A stretch of 64,000 bases of DNA. Origin: an uncultured Hyphomicrobiales bacterium (lineage in GTDB: Bacteria; Pseudomonadota; Alphaproteobacteria; Rhizobiales; Beijerinckiaceae). Below the pieces are notes generated by a model, which saw only the letters and a program-made list of their open reading frames with translations, searched no databases and was not told the DNA's origin. The stretch covers positions 1 to 64,000 of the forward strand of contig CAIJVU010000036.1 in NCBI GenBank assembly GCA_903824185.1, read 5' to 3'. Each line of letters begins with the position of its first letter. Within the stretch, counting starts at the first letter, position 1. A program made the position numbers and the translations under genes. Shown piece after piece: positions 37,457 to 46,929 of the stretch.

Positions 37457-38386
37457 TTAAAGACCGTCCCGACGGCGGCGCATCAAAGCCTCCAGCTCGG
37501 GATCGGGCTGCTGCGGGACCGTCACATCAAGGGACACCAAAAGATCCCCCCGCGCTTCGGCGCCAGCGGCTAAGCCCTTGCCACGCAAGCGTAAAATACG
37601 ACCGGTCGAGGAACGCGGCGGAATATCCATTTCCACCTCGCCCTGCAAAGTGGGCACACGCATGCGCCCGCCCAAAATGGCTGTTTCCAGAGGAATGGAT
37701 AAATGATGGCGCAAATTGCTGCCCTCGATCACAAAACGCTGATCCGGTGCAATCTTCACGGTCACATAGGCATCGCCCGCCGGACCACCATCACTCCTTT
37801 TTTGTCCCTGCTCCTTGAGCCGGATGGTTTTACCGTCCGTCACCCCCACCGGAATTTTGACATCAAGCACCCGTCCATCGGGAAAGGTCATGCGTTTGAC
37901 AGCGCCGGAAACGGTATCGGCCAATGAAATGGTCGCCTCGACCCGAATATCGGCGCCCGCTGCATTGGCCCTGCGGCCGCGCGGATCCTTGTTTTTAAAC
38001 CGAAACAAATCCGCGAACAAATCAGAGGGGTCAATGCCCGAAGCCCCGCCACCCGAAAAAGGGCCGCCCGCGCCAAAGCCAAAATGAAACCCTTGCGAGG
38101 ATCCGCCTGCCGACGAGCGCGGCTGCGATGGATCAAACCCCTGAAACCGTTGTTTGCCCTCGGCATCAATTTCGCCGCGGTCAAATTGCTGACGCTTGCT
38201 GCTATCCCCGAGAATTTCATAGGCCGTGTTGAGTTCGGCGAATTTCTCTTTCGCCTTCGGATCGGATTGATTGTGATCGGGGTGCCACGTCTTCGCCAGA
38301 CGACGAAACGCCTTTTTAACGTCGGCCTCATTGGCCGAACGCCCCACACCCAGAACCTCGTAAGGATCCCTTGCCACGTCTGTCAT
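37457..38386 (-). CDS. DnaJ-class molecular chaperone (CbpA-like, no zinc finger)
   Basis: Co-chaperone of DnaK. A J domain at about residues 5-70 has PYEVLGVGRSANEADVKKAFR and the HPD motif in WHPDHN, then a Gly/Phe-rich linker (SSQGFHFGFGAGGPF) and two C-terminal substrate-binding domains (DGRVLDVKIPVGV, LRLRGKGL). The cysteine-rich zinc finger is absent, so it is a type B/CbpA-like member. ATG 38386 is chosen; the longer frame to 38650 adds 88 residues without family support. Confidence 0.92.
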   Translation of the reverse strand: MTDVARDPYEVLGVGRSANEADVKKAFRRLAKTWHPDHNQSDPKAKEKFAELNTAYEILGDSSKRQQFDRGEIDAEGKQRFQGFDPSQPRSSAGGSSQGFHFGFGAGGPFSGGGASGIDPSDLFADLFRFKNKDPRGRRANAAGADIRVEATISLADTVSGAVKRMTFPDGRVLDVKIPVGVTDGKTIRLKEQGQKRSDGGPAGDAYVTVKIAPDQRFVIEGSNLRHHLSIPLETAILGGRMRVPTLQGEVEMDIPPRSSTGRILRLRGKGLAAGAEARGDLLVSLDVTVPQQPDPELEALMRRRRDGL

Positions 38387-38607
38387 TCTCCGCTGCTGCC
38401 CCTCACTTAGGGCAGTAAAAGACTTAAATCCATCGCAAATGTGGCGATTATACAGGCAATCTTCAATAGCTGGCCGCAATATCGGGTCGATGCCACGAAG
38501 ACGGGGCCCTGCCTCTTCCGAAAAGACGAGAGGACGGTGCCTGCCTCCGCACAAACGCGGTCTAGCAGCAAGAAAAAGCCCTTGGGACCAGGCAGAAGAC
38601 CACTGTC

Positions 38608-39156
38608 TTAGGGGCGGTTGACCTTGAACGCCGCATCGACCACGCGCCAATTGGCGTAGCCTTCAGCCCCCAAGCCCTGACGGCAGGCGGTTCCGGGCCA
38701 TTGCTGGCGCTCGACGTCTTTGCTGGCACGTTTGTTTTCAATCGTGGCGTTGAAATCCCGGCATAATTGCTCGTCATGCACGAAGGCCACGCCGCGCGCG
38801 GAAAAACTGCCGCGGATCTGGCCGGATTGCCCTGTCCAGAGGCTGGCTTGGCCGTCATTCATGGGATCAAGCGCATGTTCGAGCGCCGCCAGAGCACGCG
38901 GGCGGTCCGCATCATCGAGCACTTGCCAAGAGAAACCCGTGCGATCACCCGCCAAAGAGCCGGTAATATCAAAAAGATCGATCTGTTTCACCGATGAGGC
39001 CGATAATGTACCGGCCACCTCGACACAGCCGCCCAAAGGCAGCATCAAGGCCATAATAACCGGTATCCATGGCGACAATGATGACAAAATGGGAAAGTAC
39101 CATCTGTTTTTGCTGCCAACAACCCTATATGATGTCCGAGAACCGCTATGCGGCAT
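38608..39156 (-). CDS. Predicted lipoprotein, surface-antigen-like
   Basis: A 182-residue protein of unclear function. A hydrophobic stretch is followed by a lipobox-like LPLGGC, so it is probably lipid-anchored. The rest contains [25 protein letters not shown] and a late pair of cysteines, resembling RT0821/Lpp0805-type surface proteins. ATG 39156 has AAGGA nine bases upstream. The long signal region (about 30 residues before the hydrophobic stretch) is unusual. Confidence 0.7.
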   Translation of the reverse strand: MPHSGSRTSYRVVGSKNRWYFPILSSLSPWIPVIMALMLPLGGCVEVAGTLSASSVKQIDLFDITGSLAGDRTGFSWQVLDDADRPRALAALEHALDPMNDGQASLWTGQSGQIRGSFSARGVAFVHDEQLCRDFNATIENKRASKDVERQQWPGTACRQGLGAEGYANWRVVDAAFKVNRP

Positions 39157-39213
39157 TCTGACTATCCTTCGCAAAACCCCACTCTTGCGACAGTCATGCA
39201 ACAGGAAATCTTA

Positions 39214-39816
39214 ATGACCGGTGACTTTCAGGAAGAAAAAAATCCCTTTTCGCTTTTTGCGCGCTGGTTTGCCGAGGCGGAAGCGTCCGAAATCAATGAT
39301 CCCAACGCCATGACGGTGGCAACCGTCGATGAGGACGGCCTGCCGGATGCGCGCATTGTCTTGATGAAGGATTATGACGAACAGGGCTTTGTTTTTTACA
39401 CCAATACCCAATCCGCCAAGGGTCAGGAGCTCAAAGCCCATCCGAAAGCGGCTTTGGTTTTTCATTGGAAAAGCCTGAGACGGCAGGTGCGGGTGCGCGG
39501 GCTGGTCAGCCCCGTGAGCGAGGCCGAAGCCGATGCCTATTTTGACAGCCGCCCGCGTGACAGCCGCATCGGGGCATGGGCCAGCCAGCAATCGCGCCCG
39601 CTCGAAAGCCGGTTTGCGCTGGAAAAAGCGGTGGCAAGCTATGCCGCCCAATATGCGATCGGCCGTGTTCCGCGTCCCCCGCATTGGTCGGGATACCGCA
39701 TCGCCCCGCTCAGCATCGAATTCTGGCAAGATCGGCCGTTCCGTCTGCATGACCGCTTGAAATTCATGCGCGAGACTGTCGATGCCCCCTTCACGACATC
39801 GCGTCTATACCCCTGA
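39214..39816 (+). CDS. pdxH: Pyridoxamine/pyridoxine 5'-phosphate oxidase
   Basis: FMN enzyme that makes pyridoxal 5'-phosphate. The 200-residue protein has [44 protein letters not shown] and the C-terminal signature [21 protein letters not shown] 39214 has AGGAAA upstream and starts the alignment; ATG 39148 and 39196 are earlier alternatives. It is divergent from the lipoprotein gene. Confidence 0.95.
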   Translation: MTGDFQEEKNPFSLFARWFAEAEASEINDPNAMTVATVDEDGLPDARIVLMKDYDEQGFVFYTNTQSAKGQELKAHPKAALVFHWKSLRRQVRVRGLVSPVSEAEADAYFDSRPRDSRIGAWASQQSRPLESRFALEKAVASYAAQYAIGRVPRPPHWSGYRIAPLSIEFWQDRPFRLHDRLKFMRETVDAPFTTSRLYP

Positions 39817-39865
39817 CACCCTTGTTCAAGCCTGAACAGACTCCGTTTTTTGAGAGGAATTGAGG

Positions 39866-40618
39866 ATGCCGCAATCGAGAGAGAACAGCCCGCAGCGCAC
39901 CATGCTGCTGACTGGCGCCAGCCGCGGCATTGGACACGCCACCGTGAAACGATTTTCGGCGGCGGGCTGGCGGGTGATCACCTGCTCGCGTCATCCCTTC
40001 CCCGAAAACTGCCCGTGGGAAATGGGGCCGGAGGATCACATTCAGGTTGATCTGTCCGATGCCGACAATACGCTGGAGGCCATTCACGAGATCCGCTCGC
40101 GCCTGCCGCAAGGCAGACTGGATGCGCTCGTCAACAATGCCGGCATTTCACCGAAAGGCAATGGCGGCAGCAGGCTCGGCACCATCGAAACCGATCTCGC
40201 GGATTGGCAAAAGGTGTTCCAAGTCAATTTCTTTGCACCGGTGATGTTGGCGCGCGGGCTGATCGCAGAACTGGAAAGCGCCAAAGGGTCGGTGGTCAAT
40301 GTGACCTCCATTGCGGGTTCGCGCGTGCATCCCTTTGCGGGCGCCGCTTATGCAACCTCCAAATCCGCCTTGGCCGGACTGACGCGGGAAATGGCGGCTG
40401 ATTTCGGCCCGCGCGGCATTCGCGTCAATGCCATTTCGCCCGGGGAAATCGACACCGCCATTCTCTCCCCCGGCACTGACAGGCTGGTGGCGCAAATCCC
40501 CCTGCGGCGTCTCGGCACGCCCGAAGAAGTCGCCAAGGCGATTTACTTTCTGTGCACCGAACAATCGTCTTATGTGAACGGTGCGGAAATCCATATCAAT
40601 GGCGGGCAGCACGTGTGA
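39866..40618 (+). CDS. Short-chain dehydrogenase/reductase
   Basis: A 250-residue NAD(P)-dependent oxidoreductase. The cofactor motif TGASRGIGHA is near residue 16, NNAG in the middle, catalytic Ser in TSIAGSR, and the active-site YATSKSAL Tyr-x3-Lys near residue 157. The ending EQSSYVNGAEIHINGG is a classical SDR C-terminus. Substrate unknown. GAGGAA precedes the ATG. Its stop overlaps the start of the Nudix gene. Confidence 0.93.
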   Translation: MPQSRENSPQRTMLLTGASRGIGHATVKRFSAAGWRVITCSRHPFPENCPWEMGPEDHIQVDLSDADNTLEAIHEIRSRLPQGRLDALVNNAGISPKGNGGSRLGTIETDLADWQKVFQVNFFAPVMLARGLIAELESAKGSVVNVTSIAGSRVHPFAGAAYATSKSALAGLTREMAADFGPRGIRVNAISPGEIDTAILSPGTDRLVAQIPLRRLGTPEEVAKAIYFLCTEQSSYVNGAEIHINGGQHV

Positions 40619-41058
40619 GTGACGACAGGCTTTATCCGCCCCGCCCGATCCTTGCGGCCAGTTTGGCTGTCTTTCGTGACGGCAAGGTGCTGATTGCCTC
40701 GCGCACCGCCCCGCCGGCCCAAGCGCTGTTTTCATTGCCGGGCGGCGTGGTGGAAATCGGCGAGACCTTGCAAGAGGCCGCCTTGCGCGAAGTGATGGAG
40801 GAGGTCGGCGTCGCGGCGGAAATTGTGGGCTTTGCCGATCATGCCGAAGTGATCCAACGCGACAGCGATGGCCGCATTAAACGCCATTTCGTCATCACCT
40901 GTTTTGCCGGACGCTGGATCAGCGGCGAAGGCCATACCAGCGCCGAAGCAGGCGCTGTGTTATGGGTTGACCCCGATGCGATGGGCTCGATCCCGACCAC
41001 CAAAGGCCTCCCCACCACTTTGCGCAAAGCGAAGGCAGTGGTTGAGGGTGAGAAATAA
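40615..41058 (+). CDS. Nudix hydrolase
   Basis: A 147-residue phosphohydrolase. The complete Nudix box GGVVEIGETLQEAALREVMEEVG (named by pattern GX5EX7REUXEEXGU) starts about residue 43. The start is GTG at 40615, overlapping the SDR stop as GTGA, so the pair is coupled. Substrate (for example an ADP-sugar or nucleotide) is unknown. Confidence 0.92.
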   Translation: MSDDRLYPPRPILAASLAVFRDGKVLIASRTAPPAQALFSLPGGVVEIGETLQEAALREVMEEVGVAAEIVGFADHAEVIQRDSDGRIKRHFVITCFAGRWISGEGHTSAEAGAVLWVDPDAMGSIPTTKGLPTTLRKAKAVVEGEK

Positions 41059-41118
41059 AACGCTTTATCTGAGCGGATGAGGATCAAGAGATGATTTGCG
41101 CAAAAAATCCTCACCACC

Positions 41119-41216
41119 GCGTCATCGCGAGCGAAGCGTGGCGATCCATTTTTTAAACTCGCATACATTGTGTTGCATGGATTGCCGCGCGGCTTTTCAA
41201 GCCGCTCGCAATGACG
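41119..41216. repeat. Palindromic interspersed element, copy 2
   Basis: GCGTCATCGCGAGC at 41119-41132 pairs with GCTCGCAATGACG at 41204-41216, with inner GGCGATCCA and TGGATTGC arms. A half copy (GCTCGCAATGACGG) follows at 41249-41262. Related to the element at 27919-28040. Confidence 0.8.
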
Positions 41217-41310
41217 GTGGAGAGAGGGCGTGGTGATAAAATATACCGCTCGCAATGACGGGAGCAGAGTAATCGTGGCGATCAAAAACGCATCAATCGA
41301 GGCGTGGGGA

Positions 41311-42645
41311 TCAGCGCGGCAGGGCCTCGTTGAACAAGACAGGCTCGCCGAGCGAAGGGGTGACAAGCGCCCCCTCCCACATCACGCGATGGCCGCGCAC
41401 AATGGTGCCGATGGGCCAGCCTGTCACCTGTTTGCCCTCATAAGGCGACCACTGGCTTTTCGAGGCGATCCAATCGCGCGTGATCACCTGTTGGCGCTTC
41501 ATATCCACAATGGTGAAATCGGCATCATAGCCAACCGCAATCCGGCCTTTGGTCGCCAAACCAAACAGCCGCGCCACACCGGCACTTGTCAGATCGACAA
41601 AGCGCTCCAGCGACAGCCGGCCTGCATTGACGTGATCCAGCATCAGCGGCACCAATGTTTGCACGCCTGTCATGCCCGAGGGAGAATTGGGATAGGGCTT
41701 GGCCTTCTCCTCCAATGTATGGGGCGCATGGTCAGAACCCAGAACATCAGCCACGCCTTGCGCAATGCCCCACCACAAGGCGTCGCGATGGCGCGCCTCG
41801 CGCACCGGCGGATTCATCTGCGCCAGCGTCCCCAAGTCCCTGTAACAATCGGGCGCGATCATAGTGAGATGATGCGGCGTGATTTCGCAACTGGCGACGT
41901 CTTTGTGCTTGGCGAGAAAACGGATCTCCTCTTCGGAGGTGATATGCAGCACATGCACCCGCGCCCCTGTTTCATGCGCCAGACGCACCAAGCGCTCGGT
42001 GCAATGCAAGGCCACCTGTTCGCTGCGCCAGACGGGATGGGAGGAGGGATCATTGTCGATGCGCAAATCCTTGCGCTCGCGCAACATCATTTCATCTTCT
42101 GAGTGAAAAGCCGCGCGGCGCCGGATTGCCGACAAAATGGCTTTGACGCCCGCATCATCCTCCACCAGCAAGGAGCCTGTCGAAGAGCCCATGAACACTT
42201 TGATACCCGCCGCACCCGGCAACCGCTCCAGCTCCGGCAGATCTTTGACATTGTCATGCGTGCCGCCCACCCAAAAGGCAAAATCGCAATGCATCCGGTG
42301 ATGCCCGCGCCGGATCTTGTCTTCCAACGTGGCGGCATCGGTGGTCAGGGGATTGGTATTGGGCATTTCGAAAACGGCGGTCACGCCCCCCATGACAGCG
42401 GCGCGCGAGCCTGATTCGAGATCCTCCTTGTGATCAAGCCCCGGCTCGCGGAAATGCACCTGATCATCGATCACGCCCGGCAGGACATGCAGCCCCTCGC
42501 AGGAGACAACCTCGCCCCCTGCAGCTTGATCAAGACTGCCAATCGCAACAATCCGCCCGTCTTTGACGCCGATATCGCGTTTTCCGATACCGTCCTGATT
42601 GATAACAATGCCGTTTTTCAAAATGAGATCATAAGTCTGCGCCAT
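41311..42645 (-). CDS. pyrC: Dihydroorotase (class I)
   Basis: Cyclises carbamoyl-aspartate in pyrimidine synthesis. The 444-residue amidohydrolase has GVIDDQVHFREPG (metal His pair, around residue 55-65), GIKVFMGSSTG, HILHITSEEE-type VHVLHITS, and the metal Asp in VLGSDHAPHT around residue 300. ATG 42645 has GGGG six bases upstream and begins MAQTYDLI; the start at 42663 is less likely. Other cyclic amidohydrolases (allantoinase) are less similar. Confidence 0.93.
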   Translation of the reverse strand: MAQTYDLILKNGIVINQDGIGKRDIGVKDGRIVAIGSLDQAAGGEVVSCEGLHVLPGVIDDQVHFREPGLDHKEDLESGSRAAVMGGVTAVFEMPNTNPLTTDAATLEDKIRRGHHRMHCDFAFWVGGTHDNVKDLPELERLPGAAGIKVFMGSSTGSLLVEDDAGVKAILSAIRRRAAFHSEDEMMLRERKDLRIDNDPSSHPVWRSEQVALHCTERLVRLAHETGARVHVLHITSEEEIRFLAKHKDVASCEITPHHLTMIAPDCYRDLGTLAQMNPPVREARHRDALWWGIAQGVADVLGSDHAPHTLEEKAKPYPNSPSGMTGVQTLVPLMLDHVNAGRLSLERFVDLTSAGVARLFGLATKGRIAVGYDADFTIVDMKRQQVITRDWIASKSQWSPYEGKQVTGWPIGTIVRGHRVMWEGALVTPSLGEPVLFNEALPR

Positions 42646-42745
42646 TGTTCGCCCCTTTTTCATGCAAGCCCTTGAGGACTACCCCAAAGCGGCATAGGTA
42701 AGGTAAACACGAATGGCAATCAACAAAAGGACATGATCAACAACA

Positions 42746-43597
42746 ATGCCAACCGCCCGCCTGTCTGATCGGGGTGTGATCGAGGTCGCAGGGCCTGATG
42801 CTGCAGACTTCCTGAACCGCCTTTTAACCAATCAAGTGCCTGAGCAGCCCGCCCCGCAGGCCAGCTATGCCGCTTTGCTGACACCGCAAGGCAAAGTGCT
42901 GGCCGATATGCTGATTGTCCGTCATCCGCAGCAATCGGACGGGTTTTTACTCGATTGCGCCAGAATTTCTATCCCCGAGGTGCTCAAACGCTTCACCCTG
43001 TATAAATTACGGGCCGCTCTTACCGTGAAAGAGGCCAGCGACCACTGGTCGGTTGAAGCTGGCTGGGGCGCGCCGCAGCCTTTTGGCCCGCAGGATGACA
43101 CCAGACATGTCTTTGACGACCCCCGCCATCGGGCGATCGGACAACGCGCCATGGTCAGCGGACCGTCTCAACTTGATTCGGACAGCGTGGCCTATCACAG
43201 CCATCGCATCAGTTTGGGTCTTGCCGAAGGCGGCAAGGATTTTGACTATGGCAGTGTTTTTCCGCATGAGATCAATCTCGATCATGTGCATGGCCTTGAT
43301 TTCCAGAAGGGCTGTTATGTCGGCCAAGAAGTTGTCTCGCGCATGGAGCATCGCGGCACCGCCCGCAACCGGATTGTGCCGGTGACATTGGCTGCCGGAG
43401 AGAACCTTGCCCAAGGCACGCCCCTCATGGCCGGTTCCCTGACCATCGGCCATCTCGGTTCAACCAATGCGGAAGGACAAGGCTTGGCCCTGTTGCGCAT
43501 TGACCGTGTTCAAGAGGCGCAGGCCAAGCAGCAAACCATCACGGCGGGCGGCCTTGCATGCCTGCCCCATATTCCCGATTGGGCGCAACAGGCATGA
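42746..43597 (+). CDS. ygfZ: Folate-binding Fe-S assembly factor (YgfZ/CAF17)
   Basis: Tetrahydrofolate-binding GcvT-like protein needed to assemble some Fe-S enzymes. The signature KGCYVGQEV is near residue 190, preceded by FPHEINLDHVHGLDF. N-terminal LLTNQVPE and LTPQGKVLADM fit. Length 283 is usual. Its stop overlaps tag by four bases. Confidence 0.93.
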   Translation: MPTARLSDRGVIEVAGPDAADFLNRLLTNQVPEQPAPQASYAALLTPQGKVLADMLIVRHPQQSDGFLLDCARISIPEVLKRFTLYKLRAALTVKEASDHWSVEAGWGAPQPFGPQDDTRHVFDDPRHRAIGQRAMVSGPSQLDSDSVAYHSHRISLGLAEGGKDFDYGSVFPHEINLDHVHGLDFQKGCYVGQEVVSRMEHRGTARNRIVPVTLAAGENLAQGTPLMAGSLTIGHLGSTNAEGQGLALLRIDRVQEAQAKQQTITAGGLACLPHIPDWAQQA

Positions 43598-44208
43598 CAA
43601 ATGAAACATCGGTGATCTTGCATTCGGACGGGCGCAAACGCTGCCCTTGGCCCGGCCTTGACCCGCTTTACGTGCATTATCACGACACGGATTGGGGCGT
43701 GCCGGAATATGATAGCCGCGCCTTGTTTGAAAAGCTGATTTTAGACGGCTTTCAGGCAGGTCTGTCGTGGATCACGATTTTGCGCAAACGCGAGGCGTTC
43801 CGCAAAGCCTTTGACGGGTTTGATCCGCAAAAAATCGCCCGCTATTCGGACAAGAAAATCCAAAGCCTGATGCAAAATACAGACATTGTCCGCAATCGCG
43901 CCAAAATTCTCGGCACGGTCAAAGGCGCGCAACTTTATCTGGAGATTGAAAGCCAACAGGGCTTTTCCAATTTTTTGTGGGATTTTTCCGATGGCCGTCC
44001 GCGCCAGAATGCGTTTAAAACCTCGCGCGATGTCCCCACCCAAGACGCGCTCTCAGAAACCATTTCCAAAGAGTTGAAACGACGCGGGTTCAATTTTGTC
44101 GGCCCCACCATCATCTATGCCTTTATGGAAGCGGTCGGCATGGTCAATGACCACCTTACCGATTGTTTCCGGCATGAGGAGGTTCGCGCGCTGGGAGAAC
44201 GCTTGTGA
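43594..44208 (+). CDS. tag: DNA-3-methyladenine glycosylase I
   Basis: Removes 3-methyladenine from alkylated DNA. The 204-residue protein has RCPWPGLDPLYVHYHDTDWGVP at the N-terminus (family signature, with a zinc-binding Cys), FEKLILDGFQAGLSW, and NFVGPTIIYAFMEAVGMVNDH near the end, including the zinc His/Cys residues. ATG 43594 overlaps the ygfZ stop. Confidence 0.95.
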   Translation: MTNETSVILHSDGRKRCPWPGLDPLYVHYHDTDWGVPEYDSRALFEKLILDGFQAGLSWITILRKREAFRKAFDGFDPQKIARYSDKKIQSLMQNTDIVRNRAKILGTVKGAQLYLEIESQQGFSNFLWDFSDGRPRQNAFKTSRDVPTQDALSETISKELKRRGFNFVGPTIIYAFMEAVGMVNDHLTDCFRHEEVRALGERL

Positions 44209-44813
44209 CGGACAAGACAAAACCATTGAGCCCGCCACGCGCCTGGCAGCGGATGCTGTCGGGTCGCAGACTGGATTTGCTGGACCCGTCCCCGCTGGAT
44301 ATTGAAATCGAGGATATCGCGCATGGCCTGTCGCGCGTGGCGCGTTGGAACGGCCAAACCCAAGGCGATTATGTCTTTTCTGTTGCCCAACATAGTCTTT
44401 TGGTCGAGCAGATCGCGCGCACGCTGTCACCGGGTTTGGGCGCCAAAGAGCAATTGACGATTTTGCTGCATGATGCCGCCGAATATGTCATCGGCGATAT
44501 GATTTCGCCGTTTAAAAATGCCTTGGGCATGGATTACCGGCAATTTGAAGCACGTTTGCAAAATGCCATTCATCTGCGTTTTGGACTGCCCGCGCATAGC
44601 TCGGCCTCATTGGCCCGCGTGACCAAATCAGCCGACAAAGGCGCTGCCTATTGCGAGGCCACTTTATTGGCAGGCTTTTCGGAAAGCGAGGCACGGGAAT
44701 TTTTTGGTCCGCCCCCCGCTTTGACCCGCGAGGCAAAGGCGCTGCTTGCGCCTCTCCCTGCCGGAGACATCAAAGCCATGCTGATCGATCGCGTCTTTGT
44801 GTTGATGGATTAA
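44205..44813 (+). CDS. HD-domain phosphohydrolase
   Basis: A 202-residue protein with the HD metal motif: VAQHSLLV (first His) and LLHDAAEYVIGD (His-Asp) in a YfbR-like arrangement. Family members act on 5'-deoxynucleotides or similar phosphates. The GTG start overlaps the tag stop (GTGA), so ygfZ, tag and this gene are translationally coupled. Substrate not determined. Confidence 0.88.
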   Translation: MTDKTKPLSPPRAWQRMLSGRRLDLLDPSPLDIEIEDIAHGLSRVARWNGQTQGDYVFSVAQHSLLVEQIARTLSPGLGAKEQLTILLHDAAEYVIGDMISPFKNALGMDYRQFEARLQNAIHLRFGLPAHSSASLARVTKSADKGAAYCEATLLAGFSESEAREFFGPPPALTREAKALLAPLPAGDIKAMLIDRVFVLMD

Positions 44814-44925
44814 TCTTGAAAAGCAGGATAGGCCCCGTTTTTACTAAAAACATCGTCATAAAAGAGTCTGGTCAATGCGCTAGGCTTTCGGCACAATAGA
44901 GTTGTAAAACGGATGACCAGTTACG

Positions 44926-45444
44926 ATGCCGACGATCCATGTTTCTTCACTTGCGCGTTTGCATGACACCGTGCGCCAAACCGGCGCCCGTCATATGATT
45001 ACGCTCATCAATGCCTCGACACCGTTTGAGCGCCCGCCGAGCATCAGCGCCGAGCGCCATCTCTATATCGGTGTCAGTGATATAGCCTCCCCGATTGACG
45101 GCCATATCATGCCCGGCCATGCCCATGTCCAGACCTTGCTTGATTTTGTGAAAACATGGGATCAAGCGCATCCCTTAGTGATCCATTGCTGGGCGGGGAT
45201 CAGCCGCTCGACAGCCGCCGCCTATATCACGCATTGCGCGCTCTCTCCGGATCAGAACGAGGCGGCCCTTGCCCGCCGCCTGCGCAAAGTCTCCCCTTCG
45301 GCAACCCCCAATCCCGCTTTGATCGCGGCAGCCGATGATCTGCTGAAACGGCGCGGACGCATGATTGCAGCCATTCAATCCATCGGGCGCGGTGCCGATG
45401 CCTTTGAAGGCACGCCCTTTCATTTTCCTGCCCATGATGATTGA
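44926..45444 (+). CDS. Protein tyrosine phosphatase-like protein
   Basis: A 172-residue cysteine phosphatase. The P-loop VIHCWAGISRSTAAAY (Cys-x5-Arg) lies around residue 86-96. It may act on tyrosine-phosphorylated proteins or small phosphates. It lies six bases before nadQ, so they may share a transcript. Confidence 0.85.
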   Translation: MPTIHVSSLARLHDTVRQTGARHMITLINASTPFERPPSISAERHLYIGVSDIASPIDGHIMPGHAHVQTLLDFVKTWDQAHPLVIHCWAGISRSTAAAYITHCALSPDQNEAALARRLRKVSPSATPNPALIAAADDLLKRRGRMIAAIQSIGRGADAFEGTPFHFPAHDD

Positions 45445-45450
45445 TCACCC

Positions 45451-46473
45451 ATGATCACCAAAGCATCGGCTATCCCTGCCTCATCGCCACTCCCCCTGCT
45501 GGAAATCGATCTGGCGGCGGCGGTCGTGACGCTGAACCAGCAAACACCGCAGATTCTCGTGGCCCGCAACGCGCAACAAGATGTGAAAGCGCCGGATTTG
45601 TGGTCATTGCCCTCCGGCCGGTTCGAGCCGACCCAATCCCGCACCCTCGAAATTGCGCTCAGAGGCTTTGTGAGCACGCAAGCAGGTTGTGAGCTCGGCT
45701 ATGTCGAGCAACTCTACACCTTCGGGGATCGTGGTCGCGCGGCGGAAAGCGAGGAAGGGCACCGCCATGTCGTGTCCATCGGCTATCTGGCCCTCACCAA
45801 TGCGCTGGCAGGACAAACAGGGCTGCCGCGCACCGCCCGCCTTCATCCGTGGTACAGCTTTTTTCCCTGGGAGGATTGGCGGGCCGGTCGTCCGTCCATC
45901 CTCGACAAAGAAATCATGCCGCAGCTCAATGCCTGGGCCTCAGACAGCGCTGGCGAACGGGCTGACAGCGCCCGCCGCGCTTTGCCGCGCAAAGCCCGTT
46001 TGCGACTGTGTTTCGGGGCGGATGGCAGCCCGTGGGACGAGGAAAAAGTGCTGGAACGCTATGAATTGCTCTATGAGGCCGGTTTGCTAGAGGAGGCGCG
46101 ACGCGATGGCCGCTCCGCCGCCCTCTCGCGAGCCAGTCTGCCGTCTTTGGGCGATGCCATGACCCATGATCACCGGCGGATTTTGGCCACCGCCATGGGG
46201 CGTTTGCGCGGCAAGCTCAAATATCGGCCTGTGGTCTTTGAATTGATGCCGGACATTTTCACGCTGACCGCCTTGCAACATACGGTGGAAGCGATTTCGG
46301 GGCGGCATGTGCACAAACAAAATTTCCGCCGCTTTGTGGAAAATACCGCGCTGGTTGAGCCGACAGGCCAGCAATTGATGACGCGCGGACGTCCGGCACA
46401 GCTGTTTCGCTTCCGGCCCGATGTGTTGCAGGAGCGGCCAGCCCCCGGCTTGCGGCTGCGCGGACGCAACTAA
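45451..46473 (+). CDS. nadQ: NAD biosynthesis regulator NadQ (Nudix-like domain plus winged helix)
   Basis: A 340-residue protein of the COG4111/NadQ group related to NrtR. The N-terminal 150 residues are Nudix-like (DLWSLPSGRFEP...) but lack the catalytic REUXEEXGU box, so they probably bind NAD intermediates rather than hydrolyse them. The C-terminal part (YRPVVFELMPDIFTLTALQHTVEAI, HVHKQNFRRFVEN, FRFRPDV) is the winged-helix DNA-binding domain typical of NrtR. In other alphaproteobacteria this family represses nadABC; two matching palindromes lie in front of nadA at 57774 and 57880. Confidence 0.88.
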   Translation: MITKASAIPASSPLPLLEIDLAAAVVTLNQQTPQILVARNAQQDVKAPDLWSLPSGRFEPTQSRTLEIALRGFVSTQAGCELGYVEQLYTFGDRGRAAESEEGHRHVVSIGYLALTNALAGQTGLPRTARLHPWYSFFPWEDWRAGRPSILDKEIMPQLNAWASDSAGERADSARRALPRKARLRLCFGADGSPWDEEKVLERYELLYEAGLLEEARRDGRSAALSRASLPSLGDAMTHDHRRILATAMGRLRGKLKYRPVVFELMPDIFTLTALQHTVEAISGRHVHKQNFRRFVENTALVEPTGQQLMTRGRPAQLFRFRPDVLQERPAPGLRLRGRN

Positions 46474-46585
46474 TCTGTTGTTTATATGGCAAAAGCTGTG
46501 GTTTTTGGGCTCCAAGCCTTGCATTTTTCGCCCAACCCCTGCCAAGTCGTGACAGTCATACCGCATCCGAAGTGAGTCGTTCCCG

Positions 46586-46843
46586 ATGAGCAAAGCCGTC
46601 ACCGCACCTCAGGCCGTTGAAAGTCTCGGCTTCGAACAGGCCATGGCCGAACTGGAATCCATCGTCCAAATGCTGGAACGCGGCGATGTGGCCTTGGAAC
46701 AATCCATCACGCTTTACGCCCGCGGCGAGGCCCTGAAAGCCCGTTGTGACACCTTGTTGCGGCAGGCCGAGATGAAAATCGAGCAAATCACCCTCACCGC
46801 CGACGGACAGGCCGGCGGCACAACGCCTTTCCAGACCAGCTGA
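46586..46843 (+). CDS. xseB: Exodeoxyribonuclease VII small subunit
   Basis: An 85-residue subunit that partners with XseA in single-strand exonuclease VII. FEQAMAELESIVQMLERGDVALEQSI and YARGEALKARCDTLLRQAE match the coiled two-helix structure. It precedes dxs, the usual neighbour. Confidence 0.93.
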   Translation: MSKAVTAPQAVESLGFEQAMAELESIVQMLERGDVALEQSITLYARGEALKARCDTLLRQAEMKIEQITLTADGQAGGTTPFQTS

Positions 46844-46929
46844 GCGCCCTTAACGCCCCCTCAGTCATTGCAGGCGCAGGCTACAGGGTGTAAAGGCTTC
46901 TCCCTGACCTTTTAGCTGGATATCCGCGC

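Noticed and set aside
38387-38650. An 88-residue N-terminal extension of the DnaJ-like protein.
   Set aside because: The J domain starts at the ATG at 38386 and the extension is Arg/Pro/Gly-rich with no J-protein features.
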